Shown here one piece after another: positions 41,999 through 50,096 of a stretch of DNA of 64,000 nt; the first letter of the stretch is position 1; the number at the start of each line of letters is the position of its first letter. Below the pieces are notes generated by a model. It was not told the origin of the DNA and searched no databases. It saw nothing but the letters and a program-made list of their open reading frames with translations. The DNA is taken from contig CAYNBJ010000006.1 in NCBI GenBank assembly GCA_964395835.1, forward strand, positions 38,329 through 102,328, read 5' to 3'. The stretch is from LLD-282 sp964395835. Lineage in GTDB: Bacteria > Pseudomonadota > Gammaproteobacteria > Berkiellales > Berkiellaceae. The position numbers and the translations under genes are program-made.

Positions 41999-42532
41999 TT
42001 ATCCTTTTTGCAAGATATACAAATATTGTTTTAAACGGCTCAAAGCACGCATATCGAAATATAAGTCGCGCCATTGTGCGACAAAACCTGCCCCCATAGA
42101 TGGGGTGAATTGGTGATAAACCTCAAAATTCCAACCACGTGCATCATGGCTCTTATGGAAAAAATTCCGAATTTTTTCGATGGTGTTGACATTTAATACA
42201 TTTTCAGAGCTCACTAAAATCAGACCACAACCAAGATCATCTTCAAGCCGAACTAAAAAGGCACGCAAGACATCTAATCGCTCCTGAGGCTGAAAAATTT
42301 TTGCAAAGACACAAAAAAGTTCTTTACGATCTTGGCCAAGATTTGGAAACACCCTCTCTAAAATCAGCTCATTTTCATGCTCAGAACGCTCTTTTTTAAA
42401 AAATTGCTGAACAAAAGGATCTGTAAAAAACTCCAAAAATCTCCAAACCAACGAAAGATCTGTTACAGAAAAATTCATATCTTTTTTTTGGTGATAAAGT
42501 CTCTTTGCACAAGCCCATGTATTCATAACCAT
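41999..42532 (-). CDS. atpH: ATP synthase delta subunit
   Basis: Delta joins the F1 head to the peripheral stalk. The 177-residue protein is weakly conserved, as is normal for delta; 'LVWRFLEFFTDPFVQQFF' and 'FPNLGQDRKELFCVFAKIFQPQERLDVLRAFLVRLEDDLGCGLILVSSENVL' give the helical bundle and the start of the C-terminal domain. Position between atpF (three bases away) and atpA (five bases) settles the call. 'FEVYHQFTPSMGAGFVAQWRDLYFDMRALSRLKQY' near the end corresponds to the usual I-D-x-S-x-x-x-x-L segment. Confidence 0.9.
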   Translation of the reverse strand: MVMNTWACAKRLYHQKKDMNFSVTDLSLVWRFLEFFTDPFVQQFFKKERSEHENELILERVFPNLGQDRKELFCVFAKIFQPQERLDVLRAFLVRLEDDLGCGLILVSSENVLNVNTIEKIRNFFHKSHDARGWNFEVYHQFTPSMGAGFVAQWRDLYFDMRALSRLKQYLYILQKG

Positions 42533-42535
42533 CTC

Positions 42536-43015
42536 TTAATGTCTATCATTAAACGAATCCACCAAAACTTGCTCTAACGACTGATGCACTACTGTTGAAT
42601 CATCGGCCAAAACCTTAGATAAAACACCCTCAACTAAAGAAAGATAATGCATCTGCGCTTGTTTTAAGAACTCTGCTCTGACTCTATCTTGTTCTGCAAG
42701 AATTTGCTTCTGGCTCTCCAAGCGCAACGATTCAATTTCTCGTTTATGTTCGTTTTTTAAAATTTCCAACTCAGCCTCTGCTTGTTGCAGAATGTGATAG
42801 GATTTCGCTCGAGCATCGTTCATCATTTTATCTGCTTCTTTACGTGCCGTTGCCAACAATAAACGCCCCTCTTCGGCAGAAGCCAAGCCATCCCGAATTA
42901 CGGACTGGCGTTCTTCTAAAACCCCGGAAAAAAGCGGCCATAATGAACGCTTCACAAAAACATAAAAAATAGAAAATATAACTAATTCAACCGCAAAGGT
43001 TGCGTTTATATCCAT
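42536..43015 (-). CDS. atpF: ATP synthase b subunit
   Basis: Subunit b is the membrane-anchored peripheral stalk. The 159-residue protein has an N-terminal membrane helix ('TFAVELVIFSIFYVFVKRSLWPLF', about 5-28) followed by a long charged helix ('EERQSVIRDGLASAEEGRLLLATARKEADKMMNDARAKSYHILQQAEAELEILKNEHKREIESLR'). The 'W-P-x-F/L' after the helix is typical. Length is close to E. coli (156). It lies between atpE and atpH in standard order. Confidence 0.95.
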   Translation of the reverse strand: MDINATFAVELVIFSIFYVFVKRSLWPLFSGVLEERQSVIRDGLASAEEGRLLLATARKEADKMMNDARAKSYHILQQAEAELEILKNEHKREIESLRLESQKQILAEQDRVRAEFLKQAQMHYLSLVEGVLSKVLADDSTVVHQSLEQVLVDSFNDRH

Positions 43016-43051
43016 AAAATCAAATCCTCGGCTTTATCATATCCTAATATA

Positions 43052-43357
43052 CTAGCCGATCGCTTTGACCAGTGTGCTTACAAATGGATTAACCACAATC
43101 ACATAAATCCCCAAAGAAAGACTCAAAATCACCGCAGCATCGACAAGAGCAGCAATCACAAGCAAACGACCAAACAATGTTCCTTCAGCCTCAGGTTGGC
43201 GAGCTGCACAATCTAAAAAACGCGATCCTAAATAAGCCAAACTCATTGCTCCGAAAACCGCAGGAATAGCAATCATAAGCGCAGCAGCATAAGAAACAGA
43301 AGCATTGAGCTGAGCAATCAGCTGTAATACGGAAACGCTTGTAGCAAGATCTGACAT
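43052..43357 (-). CDS. atpE: ATP synthase c subunit
   Basis: Subunit c forms the proton-driven ring. The 101-residue hairpin has the polar loop 'CAARQPEAEG' with R53-Q54-P55 and the ion-binding carboxylate at D73 in 'LVDAAVILSLSLGIYVIV'. Aspartate at this site, with no sodium-type Q/E/S/T pattern, indicates proton coupling. It is 22 residues longer than E. coli AtpE, with extra residues at both ends. It lies 32 bases after atpB. Confidence 0.95.
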   Translation of the reverse strand: MSDLATSVSVLQLIAQLNASVSYAAALMIAIPAVFGAMSLAYLGSRFLDCAARQPEAEGTLFGRLLVIAALVDAAVILSLSLGIYVIVVNPFVSTLVKAIG

Positions 43358-43389
43358 AATAAACTCCTAGAGAAAGACAAATTAAACGA

Positions 43390-44166
43390 TTAATGATCAA
43401 GAGCCAGGCTAAACCCGATCACTGTTAACATCATAAAAACAAACGCCTGCAGATAAACAATTAAAACATGAAACAAAGCCCAAATAAAAACACCGACCGA
43501 TCTGACATAAAATGGGCTAACAGAAAGCAGAACAAAGACAAGCTCTCCAGCAAAAATATTCCCATATAAACGCATAGCCAGTGATAAGATTCTTGCGAAT
43601 TCCTCAATGATTCTCAGCATGATATTCGCTGGAAAGGCCGACAACCCCAAGGGATGAGCCACCCATCCATAGAGATAATGCAAAAAACCATGAGCCCTCA
43701 CAGTAGAGACCTGGATCACAAAAAAGACAAGAACAGAGAAGGCTAAAGTCACATTTAAATCTGCAGTGGGTACAATTTTAAAATTTTTACCTAGATGTGC
43801 CCAATGGGCAAAATGATGCCCGAGAGATGTGGGTAACAAATCCATGAGATTAAAGGTAAAAATAGAAAAAAATACAGTTAATCCTAGTGGACCAATCAAA
43901 TGCACATAACGGGGAGAAGCGGCATGAGCAGCCTTATAAACAGCTTCTACTCCAATCTCGAGAATATTCTGTGCTCCAGCAGGTTGCAGTTTTAGCCTCT
44001 GGCCAACAGCATACATTATCAAAGAAAGTGCTGCTAACAGGAAAGAACTCACAAGCACCGTATCCAAATGAATAACAAGAGCATGATCAAAAACATAGAA
44101 AGTATGCCGCAAGTTTTCTAAGTGTTGTCCTATTTGATCAGTCAAACTGACCTCAGTTCCTGTCAT
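43390..44166 (-). CDS. atpB: ATP synthase a subunit
   Basis: Subunit a provides the proton half-channels. The 258-residue membrane protein has 'FNLMDLLPTSLGHHFAH', 'ADLNVTLAFSVLVFFVIQ', and the essential arginine in 'RILSLAMRLYGNIFAGELVFVLL' followed by 'FHVLIVYLQAFVFMMLTVIGFSLALDH', the last two channel helices. All are standard bacterial a-subunit blocks. It overlaps atpI by 14 bases. Confidence 0.96.
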   Translation of the reverse strand: MTGTEVSLTDQIGQHLENLRHTFYVFDHALVIHLDTVLVSSFLLAALSLIMYAVGQRLKLQPAGAQNILEIGVEAVYKAAHAASPRYVHLIGPLGLTVFFSIFTFNLMDLLPTSLGHHFAHWAHLGKNFKIVPTADLNVTLAFSVLVFFVIQVSTVRAHGFLHYLYGWVAHPLGLSAFPANIMLRIIEEFARILSLAMRLYGNIFAGELVFVLLSVSPFYVRSVGVFIWALFHVLIVYLQAFVFMMLTVIGFSLALDH

Positions 44167-44434
44167 ACACTGACCTCTGTGCTCGAAGATAATAAAATTG
44201 TAAAGCGATGTTTATCGTAACGAAGAGAAGTACAAAAATCAATAGAAAAAACAAAGATACACGCTCAGATAAAAAAATGCTGACGCATGAAAAAAAAATC
44301 ATTTTCAAAAAAAATTGCTTTACTAAAAAAGAGACTACTGCTCGCTTTTGAAGGTGGACACGAAAAGAAATTTGTCCATATAGATAAAAAGCCATCAGGG
44401 CCAGCATGCAGACTAACATATTATTAGATATCAA
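44153..44434 (-). CDS. atpI: ATP synthase accessory protein AtpI (small membrane protein)
   Basis: This 93-residue protein has three or four hydrophobic segments, and it stands where atpI stands, directly before atpB with a 14-base overlap. AtpI proteins are short, poorly conserved membrane proteins that help c-ring assembly or Mg uptake. 'FLKMIFFSCVSIFLSERVSLFFLLIFVLLFVTINIALQFYYLRA' in the second half resembles the AtpI end, which usually closes with a short basic tail. The call is driven mostly by position; the sequence itself is weak evidence. Confidence 0.7.
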   Translation of the reverse strand: MISNNMLVCMLALMAFYLYGQISFRVHLQKRAVVSFLVKQFFLKMIFFSCVSIFLSERVSLFFLLIFVLLFVTINIALQFYYLRAQRSVYDRN

Positions 44435-44477
44435 ATAAAAACCATATCAGGATAGCAAATTTCTCAAATGATTCAAA

Positions 44478-45371
44478 TTAAAAATCATCAAAAACATGAA
44501 ACAAGCCAAGTTTTTCCAACAAACTGATGAGTACCTCATGATTTTCAAAGGAAAAAATCAATCGCCCTTTCTGATCGCCCTCAAAACGCAAATCAACAGG
44601 CGTAAGAACACGATCTTGAATTTTTGTCGCCAAGTGATTGGCATATAAATCATTTTCATGAGTATGATTGATTTTTTTCTGCGTATCTTTTCTTTTTTTC
44701 AGATGATCTTCTAGCTGTCGAACACTCCATTGTTTCTTGACAATACATTTCAAAAGCTCTTTTTGATCAGGTTTAGAGAGAGAGGCTAAAATTTTTGCAT
44801 GCCCTTCAGAAATTTTGTCTGTATTCAAATACTCCAAACCGAGCGGATCTAGCTTTAAAAGACGCAAGGTATTGGCCACCTGACTACGAGATAAACCGAG
44901 CTTATCAGCCAGCTCATTCTGCTTCCACCCGAAATGCGCGACTAACTCCGAAAACGCCTCAGCTTTTTCAACCGGTTTCAGATCTTCTCTCTGAATATTC
45001 TCTACAATTGCAGCTAAGGCAGTTTGTGTATCATCCCACGGACGAATAATCACAGGCACTTCTTTCAAATTCGCGACTAAAGCAGCACGATATCGACGCT
45101 CTCCTGCAATAATATCAAACCCATTTTTTAAATTAGGCCTCACAATGAGCGGTTGTACAAAGCCATTTTCCAAAATCGATTGTGCGAGTTCCAAAATTTT
45201 ATCTTCATCAAAAAATTTACGAGGCTGCAATACAGAAGGTTGAATTCTCTTGATTGCTATCAATCGCACAACTTCTTGGATAGAAGCCTGTGCTGGGGCT
45301 GCTTGCAAAACAACTCCCCCTGAGGGCTCTTGAAAGAGATCGTGTATTTTCTCACTCAAACCTTTTTTCAT
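44478..45371 (-). CDS. parB: chromosome partitioning protein ParB
   Basis: ParB binds parS, slides along DNA as a CTP-dependent clamp and recruits ParA and condensin. The 297-residue protein has the ParB/Srx fold with the CTP box 'IIAGERRYRAALVA' and 'ENIQREDLKPVEKAEAFSEL', a helix-turn-helix 'QNELADKLGLSRSQVANTLRLLKLDP', and a C-terminal dimerisation part. ATG 45371 with AAGGGG seven bases upstream is preferred to the longer frame from 45392. It lies 21 bases after parA. Its predicted target is the perfect parS at 27482-27497. Confidence 0.96.
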   Translation of the reverse strand: MKKGLSEKIHDLFQEPSGGVVLQAAPAQASIQEVVRLIAIKRIQPSVLQPRKFFDEDKILELAQSILENGFVQPLIVRPNLKNGFDIIAGERRYRAALVANLKEVPVIIRPWDDTQTALAAIVENIQREDLKPVEKAEAFSELVAHFGWKQNELADKLGLSRSQVANTLRLLKLDPLGLEYLNTDKISEGHAKILASLSKPDQKELLKCIVKKQWSVRQLEDHLKKRKDTQKKINHTHENDLYANHLATKIQDRVLTPVDLRFEGDQKGRLIFSFENHEVLISLLEKLGLFHVFDDF

Positions 45372-45392
45372 TATAAACCCCTTGTATTTCAA

Positions 45393-46169
45393 TCAAAATA
45401 CACTTTTTTCATCATAAATTTTTTTCTTTGTGTCTTTTTTGGAATGAATTTTTTTTAGTAATTCGCGTCCAAGATGCTGAAAAGACATTGCAGCTACGCA
45501 AAACGGATCGTACAACTCTACTGGCAATCCTTCAGATGGAGCCTCAGCAACCCTCACACTCCGAGGAATAATTGTTCTAGCAAGATATGAAGAAAAATGC
45601 TCTTGTAAATAAGCCCAAATCTCTCTTGCTAAAATACTGCGTTTATCAACCATATTAAACACAATAGACAAGATCTCCGGTGCCTGCTTTTGAGTCTCTT
45701 GAATATACTGAATTGTGTTCATTAAATCTTTCAAACCCTCTAGACCAAGAAAACCACACTCAATAGGTACAACAAGATAATCACTGGCACAAAAAACAGC
45801 GAGAGTTAAAGGAGACATAGAGGGAGCACAATCAAAAATAACAAAATCGTAGTGTTCCCACTGAGTTCTATGCATCAAAATTAAAGCCGGATCGGAAAAA
45901 ACAGAATAATACAATGAATTATCAGCAGGCAAAATATCTAAATGCGCATCCCATGCAGTGACAAATGCCCTCAAATTACCTGATTCAATCCACTTTCCTA
46001 AATGGACATTTGAGTTTTTTTTCAAACCAAATGCAGTCGTTGTATTGCCCTGTGGATCGGCATCAATAAGCAAAACTCTTTTTTTTCTAGAAAGGACATA
46101 AGACAAGTTCACACTTAATGTCGTTTTCCCTACACCGCCCTTGTGATTAGCAATGGCTATCACTTTCAT
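45393..46169 (-). CDS. parA: chromosome partitioning ATPase ParA (Soj)
   Basis: ParA moves ParB-parS complexes by ATP-driven binding to the nucleoid. The 258-residue protein starts MKVIAIANHKGGVGKTTLSVNLS, giving the deviant Walker A 'KGGVGKTT', and has 'LLIDADPQGNTTTAFG' and 'YDFVIFDCAPSMSPLT' (Walker B). The upstream extension to 46292 overlaps rsmG and has no similarity, so ATG 46169 is chosen. Gene order rsmG-parA-parB-atpI is as in Pseudomonas, Legionella and others, and is missing from E. coli. Confidence 0.97.
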   Translation of the reverse strand: MKVIAIANHKGGVGKTTLSVNLSYVLSRKKRVLLIDADPQGNTTTAFGLKKNSNVHLGKWIESGNLRAFVTAWDAHLDILPADNSLYYSVFSDPALILMHRTQWEHYDFVIFDCAPSMSPLTLAVFCASDYLVVPIECGFLGLEGLKDLMNTIQYIQETQKQAPEILSIVFNMVDKRSILAREIWAYLQEHFSSYLARTIIPRSVRVAEAPSEGLPVELYDPFCVAAMSFQHLGRELLKKIHSKKDTKKKIYDEKSVF

Positions 46170-46201
46170 TTCTGACCACCGTTCGGCCACAGATCCTTTC
46201 T

Positions 46202-46837
46202 TTATTGTAGCGCAGAGATTTGCACAATGTGGCGAGAAATATCTAAAAAAGGATGATTTAAAACAACCAAATCCGCTTTCCAGAGACTGCAATTTAAATT
46301 CTTTAACTCTTCGTCAATAGAAGATCGTAAAGCCTTAAACAGCCAGAAAACTGTTTTTTTCGAACGAATCGCTGAGCATAAATCAATCAGGTCCACACAG
46401 GATGTCATAGCACGAGAAATAACCAGATCAGCACGGCCCTTAAGATCTTCGCAGCGATTATTCAGAATATGCACATTATTCAGACCCAATAGCTTTGTTG
46501 CTTCACTTAAAAAATGACATTTTTTAGGACTTTTTTCAACAAGAAAAAACTCCCTATCTGGACAAGTCATAGCCCACAAGAGCCCTGGCAAACCCGCACC
46601 TGTCCCAATATCATAAATCATACGATACGCAGGATCTAATGGCCTATCGAGCGGTAGAAGACTATCAATGATATGATGAGAAACAATTCTATCTAAATCT
46701 TGTTTGCGTCCAATTAAGTTGCATTTTTCATTATGGATCTGTAAAAGATCAATATATTGATAGATTTTATTCGCACGAGGGGTCTCGATATTAAGCTGCC
46801 CTAAAAAGAGATCAAGAATCTCGTTCTTCATGTTCAT
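46202..46837 (-). CDS. rsmG: 16S rRNA (guanine-527-N7-)-methyltransferase RsmG
   Basis: RsmG methylates G527 in the decoding region of 16S rRNA, using SAM. The 211-residue protein has 'NLIGRKQDLDRIVSHHIIDSL', the SAM-binding glycine motif 'YDIGTGAGLPGLLWAMTCPDREFFLVEKSPKKCHFL', and 'RCEDLKGRADLVISRAMTS' typical of GidB. Length is normal. Its start overlaps the mnmG stop by 26 bases. Confidence 0.96.
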   Translation of the reverse strand: MNMKNEILDLFLGQLNIETPRANKIYQYIDLLQIHNEKCNLIGRKQDLDRIVSHHIIDSLLPLDRPLDPAYRMIYDIGTGAGLPGLLWAMTCPDREFFLVEKSPKKCHFLSEATKLLGLNNVHILNNRCEDLKGRADLVISRAMTSCVDLIDLCSAIRSKKTVFWLFKALRSSIDEELKNLNCSLWKADLVVLNHPFLDISRHIVQISALQ

Positions 46838-48734
46838 GTGTCCTTGAATAGTTTAAAATAGCTGCATAGAGAATCGAGAGCGCGGCAGGAGTCATACCAG
46901 AAATGCGCGAGGCATTCTCCAAATTGACAGGTTGAAATTTCGCAAGTTTTTCTTGAATTTCTTTTGATAATCCAGGAATCACTTGCTTATACAAGCCCAA
47001 CGGAATATTTAAATGCCCCCATTTTTCAATGCGCTTAGTCTCTTCTTCTGTGCGCGCGCTCAATCCCTGATAGAGCGTATCGGCATAAAGTGTTTTAATG
47101 AGCTCACTGGATTTTGCAAGATCAAAAATTCCAGAATCAGAAACGATTTTTTCTGTTAAAGACAACATTTCAGGAGTTGGAATTTGTGAACAGGTGAAAA
47201 TATCGATTAGACTTTTATCCCGTCTGAGAGGAAGCGCATACTTTTCTGATAAAGTACTAAGCGCTGGTAAATCAACTGCCTTAAGCGATTGTAAATAAGC
47301 TTTTAAACGCTCTAAGTCACACAACTTGTCTTGCAAGATTTGATAACGCTCTGACCCAACCAGACCCCAATCATACCCCTGCAAAGTCAGCCTTCTATCA
47401 GCATTATCTTCACGAAGCGTCAGTCGACACTCACTACGCGAAGTAAACATGCGATATGGCTCAGTGGTTCCTAAAGTCGTGAGATCATTAATCATCACTC
47501 CGATATAACTTAAACGTCTATCAAAAATATGACTTTTACCCGACAAAGAAAGTACTGCGTTTAATCCAGCAACCAAACCTTGCGCAGCGGCTTCTTCGTA
47601 GCCAGTTGTACCATTAATCTGTCCCGCACAGTAGAGGCCTTTGATTTTTTTACTTTCTAATGTGGGATAGAGTCCTGTTGGATCGAGATAATCATATTCA
47701 ACCGCATACGCATAGCGAGTAATTTTGGCTTTCTCAAAACCATGAATTGTGCGCACGAACGCTTCTTGCAAAACAGCGGGAAGAGAGGTAGAAATACCAT
47801 TTGGATAGATCTCAATAGAATCTTTTCCTTCTGGCTCAATAAAAACTTGATGACATAGTCTGGTCTCAAAGCGCACAACTTTGTCCTCAAAAGAGGGGCA
47901 ATAACGAGGGCCTTTTGCCGCAATCAAACCACCATACATAGCGGTTTGATCTAAGTTGGCCTTTATGAACGCATGCGTAAGCTCTGTTGTGTGTGTAATA
48001 AAACAGTCAATTTGTTTTGGATGCTGCTCGATCGATCCCAAAAATGAAAATGCCTTGCGATTGTGATCTCCTGGCTGGCTCTCAAAAAGATCGTAATTTA
48101 AAGAGCGCTTATCGATTCTCGGAGGCGTCCCTGTTTTTAAACGACCTATAGGCAGGCCTTTTTCAAGAAGCTTTTTCGCCAGAGGCAAAGAGGGCGCTTC
48201 ACCACCTCGACCACCAGAAATAATCTCCGATCCACAATACAACCGTCCACCTAAAAATGTTCCAGTTGTTAAAATCACTCGAGGAGCGAGAATTTTTTTA
48301 CCCCACTGTGTCAATACGCCCTGCACAGCGCCATCATTAGTCAATAGAAGATCAATGATTTCTTGCTGTAATAAAGTGAGTCCTTCAGTATTTTCAACTT
48401 CATATCTAATGAAAGCACGATACAGACTCCGATCAGATTGCATTCGTGTTGACTGTACAGCTGGGCCCTTAGATGAGTTCAGGGTTTTCATGTGAATACA
48501 TGCATGATCGGCTGCTCTTGCCATAATACCATCAAGAGCATCGATTTCTCTTACAAGATGTCCTTTAGCAATTCCACCTATTGCTGGATTACATGACATG
48601 AGCCCTATAGTCTCTATATTTTGAGTGACAAGCAAAACCTGCGCATCGAGCCTAGCCGCAGCTAAAGCAGCCTCAACACCAGCATGGCCGCCACCGATCA
48701 CAATCACATCAAAATCAAATAATGGTGCACCCAT
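46812..48734 (-). CDS. mnmG: tRNA uridine 5-carboxymethylaminomethyl enzyme MnmG
   Basis: MnmG, with MnmE, builds the cmnm5 group on U34 of tRNAs for two-codon boxes. The 640-residue FAD enzyme begins with the dinucleotide motif 'DVIVIGGGHAGVEAALAAARL' and has 'CNPAIGGIAKGHLVREIDALDG', 'TGTFLGGRLYCG' and 'RLKTGTPPRID' in family order. The C-terminal helical domain ends in 'ISGMTPAALSILYAAI'. Its partner mnmE is immediately upstream (three bases). Length is 11 residues longer than E. coli. Confidence 0.97.
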   Translation of the reverse strand: MGAPLFDFDVIVIGGGHAGVEAALAAARLDAQVLLVTQNIETIGLMSCNPAIGGIAKGHLVREIDALDGIMARAADHACIHMKTLNSSKGPAVQSTRMQSDRSLYRAFIRYEVENTEGLTLLQQEIIDLLLTNDGAVQGVLTQWGKKILAPRVILTTGTFLGGRLYCGSEIISGGRGGEAPSLPLAKKLLEKGLPIGRLKTGTPPRIDKRSLNYDLFESQPGDHNRKAFSFLGSIEQHPKQIDCFITHTTELTHAFIKANLDQTAMYGGLIAAKGPRYCPSFEDKVVRFETRLCHQVFIEPEGKDSIEIYPNGISTSLPAVLQEAFVRTIHGFEKAKITRYAYAVEYDYLDPTGLYPTLESKKIKGLYCAGQINGTTGYEEAAAQGLVAGLNAVLSLSGKSHIFDRRLSYIGVMINDLTTLGTTEPYRMFTSRSECRLTLREDNADRRLTLQGYDWGLVGSERYQILQDKLCDLERLKAYLQSLKAVDLPALSTLSEKYALPLRRDKSLIDIFTCSQIPTPEMLSLTEKIVSDSGIFDLAKSSELIKTLYADTLYQGLSARTEEETKRIEKWGHLNIPLGLYKQVIPGLSKEIQEKLAKFQPVNLENASRISGMTPAALSILYAAILNYSRTHEHEERDS

Positions 48735-48737
48735 AAT

Positions 48738-50096
48738 CTATTTTCCTATACAAAACTGGGAAAAAATTTTTCCCAAAATATCATCTTGCGTCACTTTATC
48801 ATTGAGGGTATTTAAGCTCTCTTGCGCCAATCTCAAATACTCGGCTGCAATTTCAACCGCCATAATATGTTTGAGTGCATTTTGAGCATGTGATATACAA
48901 TCCATCAATGCCTCTTTATGCCTTGCACATGCCAAAAATCCCGTTTCAGGCTCATTTTTCATAGAAAAGGCAGAGCATAAATCCTCAATCCAAACACCTA
49001 AACCCTCTTGGTTTTTTAATGAAAAAGCAAAGACGCCGTTAAAGCCATCTACACAGGGTCGCCGCCCTGTCTTTTTTTGAGATAAATCAGTTTTATTTAA
49101 AAGCAAATATTTAATTGCATAAGGATTTAATGTGATTTCAGGCCACAAAAGGTCTAAAGGTTCACTATCATCTGCAAGATACACAACAACCTGTGCTTTT
49201 TCCAGAGTTTCCTGAGTTTTTTCTATACCACGTTGCTCAACAGGACAAGCTGTCTCTCTCAGCCCTGCCGTATCGCAAAAAGTAAAATGAATCCCCCCCA
49301 AAACAGCGCGATGTTTCACCACGTCTCGTGTTGTACCAGCCTGATCATGCACAATTGCGACATCATCTCCCACTAAACTGTTTAGCAAAGAAGACTTACC
49401 CGCATTTGGGCGCCCCACCAGTGCCACAACAATTCCCTGAGAAAGCATCTTCTGTGAATCCAATACCTTCACACTGTGAGTGATTGTTTCTATCCAACTT
49501 TCGAGCTGCGTGCGACAGAGCATTAATGAGTGATTTTGCACATCATCCTGATCGGAAAAATCAATAATACTTTCTAACTGAGAACGAAAACCACTTAAAG
49601 TTTGTATAATTTGCCTAATTTTGAGCTGGGTACCACCAGCTAAGACATGCTTAGCCTGATAAAGAGCTGTCTCATGTTGTGCGGTGAGCAATTGGCCAAT
49701 CGCCTCTATCTGATTTAAATTATACTTATTATTCCAAAAGCTGCGATAAAGAAACTCGCCCGCTAAGGCCACTTTCACACCTAAAGAAACCCAGTATTCT
49801 AAAATCTTTTTTCCTATCAGAGGGTTCCCATGAATATGAAATTCGACCACATCCTCGCCAGTTGCGGATTTCGGCCCAGGGAAATAGACAACTAAGGCCT
49901 CATCAATGGCAGCACCTGCGATCCAAACGCTGCTCAAGGTCATATAACGAGGCCGGAAAAATTTTTTATGTGTTGTCTGTAGCGCGATGTGTAAAGCATC
50001 GGGTCCACTCATTCTCAGAATCAGCAAGGCGGATGGCTGATCCAGAGATGATGCAGAACTTGCTATAGTTGTATCAAGACGATCGAGAAATTCCAT
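48738..50096 (-). CDS. mnmE: tRNA modification GTPase MnmE
   Basis: MnmE is the GTPase and folate partner of MnmG. The 452-residue protein has the N-terminal THF-binding domain ('SALLILRMSGPDAL', 'FHIHGNPLIGKKIL'), G motifs 'VGRPNAGKSSLLNSL', 'QAGTTRD', 'DTAGLRETACPVE' and 'LLNKTD', and the conserved C-terminal 'FCIGK' with the catalytic cysteine. Its start overlaps the yidC end by 23 bases. All hallmarks are intact. Confidence 0.97.
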   Translation of the reverse strand: MEFLDRLDTTIASSASSLDQPSALLILRMSGPDALHIALQTTHKKFFRPRYMTLSSVWIAGAAIDEALVVYFPGPKSATGEDVVEFHIHGNPLIGKKILEYWVSLGVKVALAGEFLYRSFWNNKYNLNQIEAIGQLLTAQHETALYQAKHVLAGGTQLKIRQIIQTLSGFRSQLESIIDFSDQDDVQNHSLMLCRTQLESWIETITHSVKVLDSQKMLSQGIVVALVGRPNAGKSSLLNSLVGDDVAIVHDQAGTTRDVVKHRAVLGGIHFTFCDTAGLRETACPVEQRGIEKTQETLEKAQVVVYLADDSEPLDLLWPEITLNPYAIKYLLLNKTDLSQKKTGRRPCVDGFNGVFAFSLKNQEGLGVWIEDLCSAFSMKNEPETGFLACARHKEALMDCISHAQNALKHIMAVEIAAEYLRLAQESLNTLNDKVTQDDILGKIFSQFCIGK

